A DNA stretch of 53,524 nucleotides from IDS-8 sp040902105. Its GTDB lineage: Bacteria; Pseudomonadota; Gammaproteobacteria; Steroidobacterales; Woeseiaceae. The translations under genes and the position numbers were made by a program. The stretch spans positions 1 to 53,524 of the forward strand of contig JBBDXW010000003.1 of assembly GCA_040902105.1 (NCBI GenBank). The letters are read 5' to 3'. Positions within the stretch are counted from its first letter, which is position 1; each line of letters opens with the position of its first letter. Shown one piece after another: positions 7,364 through 15,796 of this stretch. The notes beneath the pieces were generated by a model. That model made no database searches. It had not been told where the DNA came from and worked only from the letters and a program-made list of their open reading frames with translations.

Positions 7364-8338
7364 ATGAACTGTGAAAAGTACGAGTCCGAATCGCAGTGGT
7401 TGCTGGCATTCTTTTTGTTGCTGGCGGGAACGTCGGCAACAGCGAGAGACCGCATCAGCCCCGATGAGTGGCTGGACCGGATGTCTGCCGCAGTAGCCAC
7501 AATCGACTATGAAGGCACCGTGATCCGGCGACAGAACGGCGAGGCGCAGGCGCTGAAAGTCGTACACAAGGTCGTCGACGGAGTCGTCAACGAGAAGGTC
7601 ATCACGCAGGAAGGCAACGGACTCGAAATAATTCGTATCGGCAACGAAGTGCATTGCATCCTGCCGGATAAAAAATCGGTACTGATCGAACAGTGGAACG
7701 ACCGCAGCACACTGTTCTCTACCTTACCCAGCAGCGAGATGGCCTTCGGCAGCGAATACGATTTGTCGCTGGTCCGCGAAGAACGGGTTGCCGGACGCGC
7801 CGCGGTGCTGTTGGCGATACGTCCCCACGACTCATTTCGCTTCGGCCACCGGGTCTGGCTCGACCGCGAAACCGCATTCCCGCTAAGGACCGAACTGGTC
7901 GGCAGCGATGGTGAGCTGATCGAACAATTCAAGTTTGCGGACATCAATCTCGCCTCTGCAATTTCTCAGAAGTCGTTGGCACCGTCTGTGAACCTCGACA
8001 ATTTCACGTGGTACACGGAGCCCGTGCGCGTCGAGGCTGCCGACATCGAGACCGATTGGGTCTGCGACGACCTGCCGGCCGGATTTCGCGTGATTTCGAC
8101 CAAGCACGAACGGCTGCCGGGCGCGGTCGCACCGGTCACGCATATCGTCTACGGCGATGGCCTCGCGACCGTGTCGGTTTTCATTGCCGGGAAAGAAGAG
8201 CAGGAAATCGCCCGCCGCTCGAGCGTAGGCGCATCCAGTTCGTTCAGCACGCAGATCGATGATCACCAGATCACCGCCGTCGGCGAAGTCCCGGCGGAGA
8301 CGGTGCAGCGCATAGCGAGTTCGATGCGCCGGCCATAA
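7364..8338 (+). CDS. rseB: sigma-E regulatory protein RseB (MucB)
   Basis: A 324-residue periplasmic protein with a hydrophobic signal segment (WLLAFFLLLAGTSATA, about residues 12-27). It belongs to the MucB/RseB family, which binds the periplasmic tail of RseA and protects it from proteolysis until it senses mislocalised lipoproteins or LPS. The N-terminal LolA-like domain begins at SPDEWLDRMSAAVATIDYEG. The start at 7364 is chosen because it directly precedes the signal peptide; the long frame upstream lies within rseA. Confidence 0.93.
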   Translation: MNCEKYESESQWLLAFFLLLAGTSATARDRISPDEWLDRMSAAVATIDYEGTVIRRQNGEAQALKVVHKVVDGVVNEKVITQEGNGLEIIRIGNEVHCILPDKKSVLIEQWNDRSTLFSTLPSSEMAFGSEYDLSLVREERVAGRAAVLLAIRPHDSFRFGHRVWLDRETAFPLRTELVGSDGELIEQFKFADINLASAISQKSLAPSVNLDNFTWYTEPVRVEAADIETDWVCDDLPAGFRVISTKHERLPGAVAPVTHIVYGDGLATVSVFIAGKEEQEIARRSSVGASSSFSTQIDDHQITAVGEVPAETVQRIASSMRRP

Positions 8339-8441
8339 TCTCGCGGAAGTGCCGCTATCGGCGGGCACGTTATCTTCCAGTCACCTCGCGAGCGGCAGGC
8401 CTGCTGGCGCGAACTCTCAGAGAACTGTTATAACGCGGGTC

Positions 8442-8924
8442 ATGAATACACCCGAAGCGACAGTCATTGCGGTAACTGCGGATTCCGCCACGGTGTCGGT
8501 CGAGCCGGCCTCGGCCTGCGCGCGCTGCGCCGCCGGTCGCGGCTGCGGCGCTGGCCTGACACTGAAAGGGCGCACCAGGCTCCTGGACGTCAAGGTCGCC
8601 CACGGACTGGCACTGGAACGCGGCGACCGGGTCCGGCTCGAACTGGCGCCGGACCATTTGCTGCGGGCGGCCTGGCTCGCGTACGGACTGCCCCTCGTGG
8701 CGATGGTGGTTGCGACCGGTGCGGCGAACAGAATCGTCGGTCCGGGCAATGACCTGGTGGCCGTGGTCTTCGGTGCACTGGGTCTTGTCATCGGTGTATT
8801 GACCGGCCGGAGCATCCTGGCGAAGGATGACTGCCTGCGGCACATTGCGCCGACCGCGATCGAAAGAATCGATGCACGGACAACGGAACCGGTTGACGTT
8901 CCAGCCAATGCGTCGCCGCGCTGA
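8442..8924 (+). CDS. rseC: RseC-family membrane protein
   Basis: A 160-residue protein with the RseC/MucC arrangement: a short soluble N-terminus containing a cysteine cluster (C-x2-C-x5-C in SACARCAAGRGCG), then two transmembrane helices (about residues 71-90 and 99-116). It is the fourth gene of the rpoE cluster. RseC proteins modulate the sigma-E response and in some bacteria contribute to thiol or electron-transfer functions. The start at 8442 (MNTPEATVIAVTAD) matches the family. Confidence 0.87.
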   Translation: MNTPEATVIAVTADSATVSVEPASACARCAAGRGCGAGLTLKGRTRLLDVKVAHGLALERGDRVRLELAPDHLLRAAWLAYGLPLVAMVVATGAANRIVGPGNDLVAVVFGALGLVIGVLTGRSILAKDDCLRHIAPTAIERIDARTTEPVDVPANASPR

Positions 8925-8948
8925 CACCCGCAGACAACGCATTGCAAC

Positions 8949-9317
8949 GTGCCGATCTTTCATGTCTACAGCCGGCCCGGCTGTCACCTGTGCGAAACGC
9001 TGATTCATGAACTTGTGCCGCTTGTGCGCCGTCGCGGCGGGGTCGAAGTTCTGAATATCGACCTGGATGAGGGTCTGCGGGCCCGGTACGGTGCGCGCAT
9101 ACCCGTGGTCGAACTCGACGGGCGAGTACTCTGCGAATTCCACCTCGACCGTCGAGCGATCGAAGATGCCTTGCGGAACGAACGACCAGGTCCGCATTGT
9201 GAGACGCCTGCAGCGGGCGCGGGATGTGCTCGCCACTACCGCGAAACGTATATACTTCGCCGTTTGCGCGCCGGGGCCTGCCTCCTGCGCCTGGCAAATT
9301 GCCGGCGTTGTCAATGA
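8949..9317 (+). CDS. glutaredoxin-like thioredoxin-fold protein (DUF836 type)
   Basis: A small thiol-redox protein with FHVYSRPGCHLCETL at residues 4-18, giving a C-x-x-C active site (C12, C15) directly after the first beta strand. IPVVEL around residue 56 supplies the cis-proline of the thioredoxin fold. The start is GTG at 8949. Only about the first 80 residues look like the family; the tail to residue 122 (arginine- and cysteine-rich) is not conserved. It runs into the lepA upstream region, so the true end may be compromised by a frameshift or simple read-through. It occupies the place where mucD/degP often follows rseC. Confidence 0.72.
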   Translation: MPIFHVYSRPGCHLCETLIHELVPLVRRRGGVEVLNIDLDEGLRARYGARIPVVELDGRVLCEFHLDRRAIEDALRNERPGPHCETPAAGAGCARHYRETYILRRLRAGACLLRLANCRRCQ

Positions 9318-9327
9318 ACCGTAGTCG

Positions 9328-11118
9328 ATGAAGCACATTCGCAACTTTTCCATAATCGCGCATATCGACCACGGCAAGTCGACGCTCGCCGACAGGTTTA
9401 TCCAGCTTTGCGGGGGGCTGCAGGACCGGGAGATGCTCGAGCAGGTCCTCGATTCGATGGACCTGGAGCGCGAACGCGGGATCACGATAAAAGCGCACAG
9501 CGTGTCTCTCGAGTACCCTGCCGCGGACGGCAATGTCTATCAACTCAATTTTATCGACACGCCCGGTCACGTGGACTTCTCCTACGAAGTGTCCCGGTCG
9601 CTCGCGGCTTGTGAAGGCGCGCTTCTGGTTGTCGATGCAGCACAGGGCGTCGAGGCACAGAGCGTCGCCAATTGCATTACCGCAATCGACCAGGGACTCG
9701 AGGTCCTGCCGGTGCTGAACAAAATTGACTTGCCGGCGGCGGAACCGGACAAGGTAATTCACGAAATCGAAGACATCATCGGCATCAGTGCCCAGCAAGC
9801 CGTGCGCGTCAGCGCGAAAACGGGACAGGGCGTGGCGGAATTGCTGGAGCGCATCGTCAAGGATATCCCGCCGCCTGCCGGAGACCCCGACGCTCCATTG
9901 CAGGCGCTGATCATCGATTCCTGGTTCGACAACTACGTCGGCGTCGTATCCCTGGTACGAGTCATGAACGGGAGCATGACGACGGGCAGCAAGATCACGA
10001 TCATGTCGACCCAACGCTCCTATAATGCGGACCGGGTCGGCAGCTTTACGCCGAAAATGCAGGACCGCGCAGCGCTCAGAACGGGCGAGGTGGGCTTTGT
10101 CATAGCTGCGATCAAGGATATCTACGGGGCGCCCGTAGGCGATACCATCACGTCGACGGCAAGGCCCTGCAGCACTCCGCTGCCGGGATTCAAGCAGGTT
10201 CAGCCGCGCGTATTTGCAGGTCTCTTTCCGCTCAGCTCGGACGATTATGAAAGCTTTCGCGATGCGCTCGAGAAACTGCGACTGAACGACGCCGCGCTGC
10301 ATTTCGAGCCGGAGACTTCCGCAGCGCTGGGCTTCGGTTTTCGTTGCGGCTTTCTCGGAATGCTGCATATGGAGATCGTGCAGGAGAGGCTCGAGAGGGA
10401 GTACAAGCTGGATTTGATCACAACTGCCCCGACGGTGATATTCGAAGTCCTGATGCGCGACGGCAAGCTGCTCTATGTGGATAATCCGTCCAAACTTCCT
10501 CCTGTCAACGAGGTCGTCGAGCTCCGGGAACCCGTCATTACGGCCAATGTATTCGTTCCGGAAAAACATGTCGGTGCCGTGATGAAATTGTGCATCGAGA
10601 AGCGTGGCGTGCAGAAACACATGAAGTACCTCGGGAGCCAGGTTTCCCTGACCTATGAGATGCCTCTCGCGGAAGTGGTGCTCGATTTCTTCGACCGCCT
10701 GAAGTCGGTCAGTCGGGGTTTTGCGTCGTTCGACTATAGTTTCGCGCGGTTTGAAGAAGCGTCGCTCGTGCGACTGGATATCCTGATTAACAAGGATCGC
10801 GTTGATGCCTTGTCGATGATCGTGCACCGTTCGACCGCCGACGCCCGCGGCCGCGAACTGGTCGAGCGAATGCGCGAACTCATCCCGCGACAGATGTTCG
10901 ACGTCGCCATACAGGCCGCGATCGGCAGTCAGATCATCGCCCGCAGCACGGTCAAGGCGCTCAGAAAGAACGTGACCGCCAAGTGCTACGGCGGCGACGT
11001 GACCCGCAAGCGGAAATTGCTGGAAAAGCAAAAGGCCGGCAAGCGACGCATGAAACAGATCGGATCGGTCGAGATACCGCAGGAAGCTTTTCTTGCGGTC
11101 TTGAGAACAGACAAGTGA
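9328..11118 (+). CDS. lepA: elongation factor 4 (LepA)
   Basis: A 596-residue ribosome-bound GTPase that back-translocates or remodels stalled ribosomes. The G1 motif AHIDHGKST is at residues 11-19, DTPGHVDFSYEVSRSL gives G3 and NKID gives G4. Domain architecture and length match LepA, including the specific C-terminal domain ending with KRRMKQIGSVEIPQEAFLAV. lepB follows after 9 bases, a standard pair. The large open frame on the opposite strand is a shadow. Confidence 0.98.
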   Translation: MKHIRNFSIIAHIDHGKSTLADRFIQLCGGLQDREMLEQVLDSMDLERERGITIKAHSVSLEYPAADGNVYQLNFIDTPGHVDFSYEVSRSLAACEGALLVVDAAQGVEAQSVANCITAIDQGLEVLPVLNKIDLPAAEPDKVIHEIEDIIGISAQQAVRVSAKTGQGVAELLERIVKDIPPPAGDPDAPLQALIIDSWFDNYVGVVSLVRVMNGSMTTGSKITIMSTQRSYNADRVGSFTPKMQDRAALRTGEVGFVIAAIKDIYGAPVGDTITSTARPCSTPLPGFKQVQPRVFAGLFPLSSDDYESFRDALEKLRLNDAALHFEPETSAALGFGFRCGFLGMLHMEIVQERLEREYKLDLITTAPTVIFEVLMRDGKLLYVDNPSKLPPVNEVVELREPVITANVFVPEKHVGAVMKLCIEKRGVQKHMKYLGSQVSLTYEMPLAEVVLDFFDRLKSVSRGFASFDYSFARFEEASLVRLDILINKDRVDALSMIVHRSTADARGRELVERMRELIPRQMFDVAIQAAIGSQIIARSTVKALRKNVTAKCYGGDVTRKRKLLEKQKAGKRRMKQIGSVEIPQEAFLAVLRTDK

Positions 11119-11127
11119 GAAGGAACC

Positions 11128-11892
11128 TTGGACGTTAATCTGGCATTGATACTGACCCTGCTTACGGCATTTAGCGGCGCGATCGTGGCGCTGGACAGAT
11201 TCTACCTGCAGACAAGGAAATCAGGGGAAGGCGGTTCGAGCCGCGCGATGGCATCGATTGTTGATTACGCCCGGTCTTTTTTTCCGGTGCTGCTGTTCGT
11301 TCTCGTTATTCGCTCATTCATTTTCGAGCCGTTCAGAATCCCGTCGGGCTCCATGATGCCGACGTTGTTACAGGGCGATTACATATTCGTCACGAAGTAT
11401 TCGTACGGACTGCGCCTGCCCGTGCTCGAAACCAGGATCGTCGAAACGGGGGAGCCGCAACGCGGCGAGGTGGTCGTGTTCCGGCTTCCTTCGGAGCCCA
11501 ACGTCAACTACATCAAGCGTGTCGTCGGGCTTCCGGGGGACCGGATCGAATACAGGAATCATCGACTGACGATCAACGGGGAACCGGTGCCGCTGTCACG
11601 CGATGCCGATGCTCCCGTCGAAGATGCCACGGCGGGATTTATCGAAGATCTTGGTGATCACAGCCACGCAATTCTGCTTGCGAGCCCGGGGAACACCATG
11701 CGCGACGGCGTCTACGAAGTTCCCGAAGGCAGCTATTTCATGCTCGGCGACAACAGGGACAACAGCAGGGACAGCCGTTTTATCGGCATGATCCCCGAGT
11801 CACATCTGGTCGGCAAGGCGGTGCGCGTCTGGATGCACATGGACGGGCTGGAGGTGCCGGACTGGGAGCGGATTGGCATGAAGATTCAATAA
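11128..11892 (+). CDS. lepB: signal peptidase I
   Basis: A 254-residue inner membrane serine protease that removes signal peptides from exported proteins. Two N-terminal hydrophobic segments (about 5-23 and 51-66) anchor it. IPSGSMMPTL contains the catalytic serine (S75), and YIKRVVGLPGD contains the catalytic lysine (K130). GDNRDNSRDSR is the conserved C-terminal box. The start is TTG at 11128 with AAGGA 3 bases upstream. It follows lepA as in most gammaproteobacteria. Confidence 0.97.
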   Translation: MDVNLALILTLLTAFSGAIVALDRFYLQTRKSGEGGSSRAMASIVDYARSFFPVLLFVLVIRSFIFEPFRIPSGSMMPTLLQGDYIFVTKYSYGLRLPVLETRIVETGEPQRGEVVVFRLPSEPNVNYIKRVVGLPGDRIEYRNHRLTINGEPVPLSRDADAPVEDATAGFIEDLGDHSHAILLASPGNTMRDGVYEVPEGSYFMLGDNRDNSRDSRFIGMIPESHLVGKAVRVWMHMDGLEVPDWERIGMKIQ

Positions 11893-12012
11893 TGTGGTGC
11901 GAGTCACTGATTTGCCGGGTAAAATCACGCTAGCCTTGTTCCCCGGGCTGGCCCATTGCGTTGCCGACAAAGTGCGGGGACAAGTGGCGAAATGGATCGT
12001 GGAGAATCAACT

Positions 12013-12429
12013 ATGAACCGCGTGAAATATGCCGACGGCAGGCGTCTGCCGGCAGCGGGACGGACGGCGGCCGGACAAGCCGGTATGACTACCCTTGGTT
12101 TTCTGATTCTCGCGGTGTTCATCGGTCTGTTCGCGTTTGCATTCATACGCCTGACGCCCGTCTACCTCAACTATATGAAAGTTGCGGGCGTGCTGGATGG
12201 AGTGCACAACGAATTCGATGCGCAGAACGCTTCACGGAATGCGATCCGGACGTCGATCTCGAGACGATTCGATGTTGAAAGCGTGAGCCAGATTGAAGCG
12301 AAAGACATCAAAGTGACGACGGACGACAGCGGCTTTCTGGTGCAGGCTGTGTACGACCATACGGCGCCGTTTATCGGCAACGTGTCGTTTACGGTGCATT
12401 TCGACAAGCAAGTTGTGGTGCGCCGATAA
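12013..12429 (+). CDS. DUF4845 membrane protein
   Basis: A 138-residue protein with one N-terminal transmembrane helix (TTLGFLILAVFIGLFAFAFI, about residues 26-45) and a periplasmic domain. The TLGFLI stretch after a basic, glycine-rich leader recalls type IV pilin-like N-termini. This DUF4845 family is typically encoded between lepB and rnc, as here. Function is unknown. The ATG at 12013 has GGAGAA 6 bases upstream and replaces the longer open frame beginning at 11956. Confidence 0.85.
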   Translation: MNRVKYADGRRLPAAGRTAAGQAGMTTLGFLILAVFIGLFAFAFIRLTPVYLNYMKVAGVLDGVHNEFDAQNASRNAIRTSISRRFDVESVSQIEAKDIKVTTDDSGFLVQAVYDHTAPFIGNVSFTVHFDKQVVVRR

Positions 12430-12520
12430 AATACCTGTTTAAAACGTGAGCGACCGTTGGAGAACGCTGCCTTCTGGTTGACAACGGCTGCCGCGCGACC
12501 CCGTCATTTGAGCGAGTACC

Positions 12521-13204
12521 TTGGAAAAAGCCGCTACCTGGCTGAAAGAGTCGCTGAACTACGAATTTCGCGATGAAGAGCTGCTGCGTCAGGCATTGAC
12601 GCACCGCAGCGCTCCGGGGTCGAATAACGAACGCCTGGAGTATCTCGGCGATGCGGTGCTCGACGTCGTGGTTTCGGAAGCGACCTTCAAGCTCCGCCCC
12701 GACGCGAGCGAAGGCGTCTTGAGCCGCATCCGCTCGTCGCTGGTCAAGGACACGATGCTCTCGGAACTTGCGATGGAGCTCGATCTCGCGTCGCACCTCA
12801 TCCTCGGCTCGGGGGTAAGAAAAGGCGGCGGCTATCGTCGCTCATCCATTCTCGGCGATGCACTGGAAGCTATTTTCGGCGCGGTCTATCTCGACTCGGG
12901 TTTCGAAGAGGCGCGCCGGGTCATTCAGACGGTATATGGCGACCGGTTACGCGAGTTGCCGGAGTCCGCCTCCCGCCGCGACCCAAAAACGCGCTTGCAG
13001 GAGCTTGTGCAAGGGAGAAAACTGGATCTGCCCGCCTACCGGGTTGAAACGATTACGGGCAAGGCGCACCGGCAATCCTTCGAAGTGAAGTGCAGCATCG
13101 AAGCACTCGATGCCAGCACCATCGGTTGCGGAACATCACGACGCCAGGCGGAGCAGGACGCCGCAATGAAGATGCTGGCGCTGATCGACGAGACAGGACA
13201 CTAG
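12521..13204 (+). CDS. rnc: ribonuclease III
   Basis: A 227-residue double-stranded RNA endonuclease that matures rRNA and some mRNAs. The signature NERLEYLGDAVLD (residues 36-48) carries metal-binding acidic residues; a second acidic pair lies in GDALEAIFGAVYLD. The C-terminal double-stranded RNA-binding domain covers about residues 155-225. The start is TTG at 12521. The TAG stop (13202-13204) is part of the CTAG that borders the repeat element separating rnc from era, which are usually directly adjacent or overlapping. Confidence 0.96.
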   Translation: MEKAATWLKESLNYEFRDEELLRQALTHRSAPGSNNERLEYLGDAVLDVVVSEATFKLRPDASEGVLSRIRSSLVKDTMLSELAMELDLASHLILGSGVRKGGGYRRSSILGDALEAIFGAVYLDSGFEEARRVIQTVYGDRLRELPESASRRDPKTRLQELVQGRKLDLPAYRVETITGKAHRQSFEVKCSIEALDASTIGCGTSRRQAEQDAAMKMLALIDETGH

Positions 13205-13336
13205 GGAAACTCTGCACAGGTCATGATCGAAGCGACTGTAGGAGCCCGCCATGCGGGCGAGTTCGCCAACGTTCATCGCGCTCGCCCGCATGGCGGGCTC
13301 CTACAGGGCTCTAATCATGACTTGTGCAGAGTTTCC
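13205..13336. mobile_element. MITE-like element with IS5-like ends and a REP-like core (family A ends)
   Basis: The terminal inverted repeats are GGAAACTCTGCACAGGTC on the left and the complement of GGAAACTCTGCACAAGTC on the right. They are flanked by CTAG (the rnc stop region) and CTGG, a near 4-bp target duplication. Inside, a perfect 25-bp inverted repeat (13237-13261 and 13281-13305) starts TGTAGGAGCCCGCC. This is like the GTAGGAGC-headed REP sequences of pseudomonads and xanthomonads. The ends match the family A copies at 30077 and 53421, but the core differs. Confidence 0.8.
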
Positions 13337-13338
13337 CT

Positions 13339-13371
13339 GGTGCACCACGTTTGCGACGAGGTGCACTAGTG
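13339..13371 (+). promoter_or_regulatory. Repeat-derived translation start region of era (family C end)
   Basis: GTTTGCGACGAGGTGCACTAG (split as GTTTGCGAC, then GAGGTGCACTAG) is the terminal repeat of the palindromic element at 41071-41236. Here it places GAGG (13358-13361) seven bases before the GTG start of era. It also forms a small hairpin with GGTGCACC at 13339-13346. The same GAGGTnCACTAGTGGCCGG arrangement precedes msbA. Confidence 0.6.
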
Positions 13372-14271
13372 GCCGGGGAGCGGCCATTTCGGGCCGGGTA
13401 TGTCGCCGTCTCCGGCCGCCCCAACGTCGGCAAGTCGACACTGGTCAACGCGCTGATCGGCCGAAAAATCAGTATCGTTACGCCCAAACCGCAGACAACC
13501 CGGCACCGGATTCTCGGGGTGCATACGACGGCCGATTTTCAGATCGTTTTTGTGGATACGCCGGGCCTGCACAGCAACGCCGCAAAGGCGATGAACCGGC
13601 TGATGAACCGCGCTGCGGTAAACGCACTCCAGGACGCAGACCTTATCCTGTTCATGTGCGAAGCAAACCGCTGGACGGCCGAAGATCACAACGCTCTCGT
13701 TCGCGCGACCGCTCATTCGGCTCCTGTAATCGCAGTCCTGAACAAGGTCGACAAAGTTCATCCCAAGGAGGAGTTGTTGCGAGCGATCGCGGAGATGTCG
13801 AAAAGATTCGAATTCGCCGAAGTGATTCCGGTCTCGGCCCTCGAACACGACAATCTCGAGAGACTGGTTGCGGTAATTCCGCAGTTTCTACCCGAGTCCC
13901 CGGCGTTCTTCCCCGAAGAAATGTTTACCGATCGGAGCGAATCGTTTCGGATCGCCGAATTGATTCGTGAAAAGCTGACGCTCAGCCTGAGGCAGGAGAT
14001 TCCTTATGGCCTGACGGTGCAGATCGAGCAGTACGAAAAGCAGCTAGACGGCATCGATGTCCGAGCTGTCATCTGGGTCGAGAGAGACAGCCAGAAGGGC
14101 ATCGTGGTCGGTAAAGGCGGTAACGTCCTGAAAAAAGTCGGGCGCGCTGTGCGGCTCGAACTGAAGGAAGAATTTGCGAGACCGGTCCATATCGAGTTGT
14201 GGGTCAAAGTCAAAGAGAACTGGGCCGACAACGAGGAGCTGCTGCTTCGGCTCGGTTACGACTCCAGCTGA
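13369..14271 (+). CDS. era: GTPase Era
   Basis: A 300-residue GTPase needed for 30S ribosome assembly and 16S rRNA maturation. The G1 motif GRPNVGKST, the PKPQTTRHRI switch and DTPGLH (G3) are present, as is NKVDKVHPK (G4). The C-terminal KH domain includes GIVVGKGGNVLKKVG. The GTG at 13369 is chosen because GAGG lies 7 bases upstream and only a short leader precedes the G domain. An in-frame GTG at 13324 would extend the protein into repeat sequence. The stop overlaps the recO start in TGATG. Confidence 0.96.
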   Translation: MAGERPFRAGYVAVSGRPNVGKSTLVNALIGRKISIVTPKPQTTRHRILGVHTTADFQIVFVDTPGLHSNAAKAMNRLMNRAAVNALQDADLILFMCEANRWTAEDHNALVRATAHSAPVIAVLNKVDKVHPKEELLRAIAEMSKRFEFAEVIPVSALEHDNLERLVAVIPQFLPESPAFFPEEMFTDRSESFRIAELIREKLTLSLRQEIPYGLTVQIEQYEKQLDGIDVRAVIWVERDSQKGIVVGKGGNVLKKVGRAVRLELKEEFARPVHIELWVKVKENWADNEELLLRLGYDSS

Positions 14272-15014
14272 TGAATCGTCGCGTACAAAACGAGCCGGCG
14301 TGGCTGTTGCATCACCGGCCGTATCAGGACTCCAGCCGGATTCTGGAGATTCTGAGCCGCGATCACGGCCGCCTGTCGCTGGTGGCGCGCGGCAGCCGCT
14401 CGGGAAAGTCGAGGCTCAAAGGCATTCTGCGGCCGTTTCTGCCCTTGCACTTGTCCTGGGTGAGCCGCAGTGAGCTGGGAACGCTGACAGGTGCGGAGTT
14501 GCGCGGCGCGCCGATCGCGCTCCACGGCGACGCCCTGCTGTCGGGTTACTATGCGAACGAGCTGCTCATGCTTCTGCTGCACCGCCACGATCCGCAACCG
14601 GATATCTTCACAGCGTACGGAACAACCATCGAGAGTCTGTCGGGCGGCAGGGACGTGCCGGTGAAACTGCGCACATTCGAGATGGATCTCTTGCGCCTGC
14701 TTGGCTACGCCCTCAATCTCGATCATGATACGGAGACCCAGGTCCCGTTGACGGCCGAAGGGCAGTATCTCTATCGCCCGGAGCAGGGGCCCGTGGCGGC
14801 ACACGATCGGCCCGGCCTGATGATCTTTTCAGGCCGCGAGCTCATGGCCATCCGCGACCGTGATTTTTCGCGCCCGGAGACCGTTCTTTCGGCCGCGAGG
14901 CTCATGCGTGAGGTGATTGCATTCCATCTGGGCGGCAGGGAACTCAAAAGCCGCAAAGTGTTTCGCGAAATGCGGCGTCGCAGCGAGGCCGGCCCGGAGA
15001 ACGACAGGCTATAG
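14271..15014 (+). CDS. recO: DNA repair protein RecO
   Basis: A 247-residue mediator of the RecFOR pathway that anneals single strands and loads RecA on SSB-coated DNA. The N-terminal OB-fold is recognisable in EPAWLLHHRPYQDSSRILEI followed by HGRLSLVARGSRSGKS. YYANELLMLLLHRHDPQPDIF marks the helical domain. It begins with ATG overlapping the era stop by one base and sits in the conserved era-recO-pdxJ-acpS order. The family zinc cysteines are not apparent, as in several gammaproteobacterial RecO proteins. Confidence 0.93.
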   Translation: MNRRVQNEPAWLLHHRPYQDSSRILEILSRDHGRLSLVARGSRSGKSRLKGILRPFLPLHLSWVSRSELGTLTGAELRGAPIALHGDALLSGYYANELLMLLLHRHDPQPDIFTAYGTTIESLSGGRDVPVKLRTFEMDLLRLLGYALNLDHDTETQVPLTAEGQYLYRPEQGPVAAHDRPGLMIFSGRELMAIRDRDFSRPETVLSAARLMREVIAFHLGGRELKSRKVFREMRRRSEAGPENDRL

Positions 15015-15055
15015 CAACCCGGCCCGGCGTCGGGCTGCGGCACACTGAGGTACTC

Positions 15056-15796
15056 TTGAGTGACTTGAGACAACAGCGCCTGGGCGTCAACGTCGATCAC
15101 GTCGCAACGTTGCGGCAGGCGCGCGGCACGATGTATCCCGACCCGGTTGCGGTGGCGTTGCTTGCGGAGCAGTCCGGGGCCGACAGCATCACGCTGCATT
15201 TGCGGGAAGACCGGCGCCATATCCAGGACAAGGACGTTGCTGCTCTGAAAGCTGCAATGACCACGCACATGAACCTCGAGATGGCAGTCACCGAGGAGAT
15301 GCTGTGCATTGCTTGCGAGATAAAGCCTTCGGACTGTTGCCTTGTTCCGGAGCGCCGGGCGGAGCTGACCACCGAGGGCGGACTCGACGTTGCCGGGCAG
15401 CAGGACGGCATCGGTGCAGCCTGTGCTCGTCTCGCGGCCCACGGTATCCGCGTGTCGTTGTTTGTCGACCCCGATCGCCGCCAGCTCGAGGCTGCGCAAA
15501 AAGCGGGTGCGCCGGTCGTGGAACTCCATACAGGCGCTTACGCGGATGCGCCGGACGAGCGGCGCGGCGATCAACTCAGACGCGTGGCAGAAGCGGCCGC
15601 TTATGCACACCGCCTCGGGCTCACGGTGCATGCCGGTCACGGATTGCACTATCGGAACGTCCAGCCGATCGCCGCCGTCGCCGAAATCGTTGAGTTGAAC
15701 ATCGGGCATGCGATCATCGCCCAATCCGTATGCGATGGAATCAGGTCCGCCGTGAGCGAAATGAAGCGACTTATGCAGGAAGCGAGAGGCCGGTGA
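15056..15796 (+). CDS. pdxJ: pyridoxine 5'-phosphate synthase PdxJ
   Basis: A 246-residue TIM-barrel enzyme that condenses 1-deoxyxylulose 5-phosphate with 3-amino-2-oxopropyl phosphate to make pyridoxine 5'-phosphate. LGVNVDHVATLRQARGT opens the barrel. HLREDRRHIQDKDV and the LTTEGGLDV loop are family signatures, and VHAGHGLHYRNV contains the phosphate loop. The start is TTG at 15056 with GAGG at 15047-15050. The stop overlaps the acpS GTG start in GTGA, so the two genes are probably translationally coupled. Confidence 0.96.
   Translation: MSDLRQQRLGVNVDHVATLRQARGTMYPDPVAVALLAEQSGADSITLHLREDRRHIQDKDVAALKAAMTTHMNLEMAVTEEMLCIACEIKPSDCCLVPERRAELTTEGGLDVAGQQDGIGAACARLAAHGIRVSLFVDPDRRQLEAAQKAGAPVVELHTGAYADAPDERRGDQLRRVAEAAAYAHRLGLTVHAGHGLHYRNVQPIAAVAEIVELNIGHAIIAQSVCDGIRSAVSEMKRLMQEARGR

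Noticed and set aside
8788..11031. 747-codon open frame on the minus strand opposite lepA
   Set aside because: It lies antisense to an unmistakable lepA, has no recognisable motifs and is rich in H, R and D as expected from a mirrored GC-rich gene.
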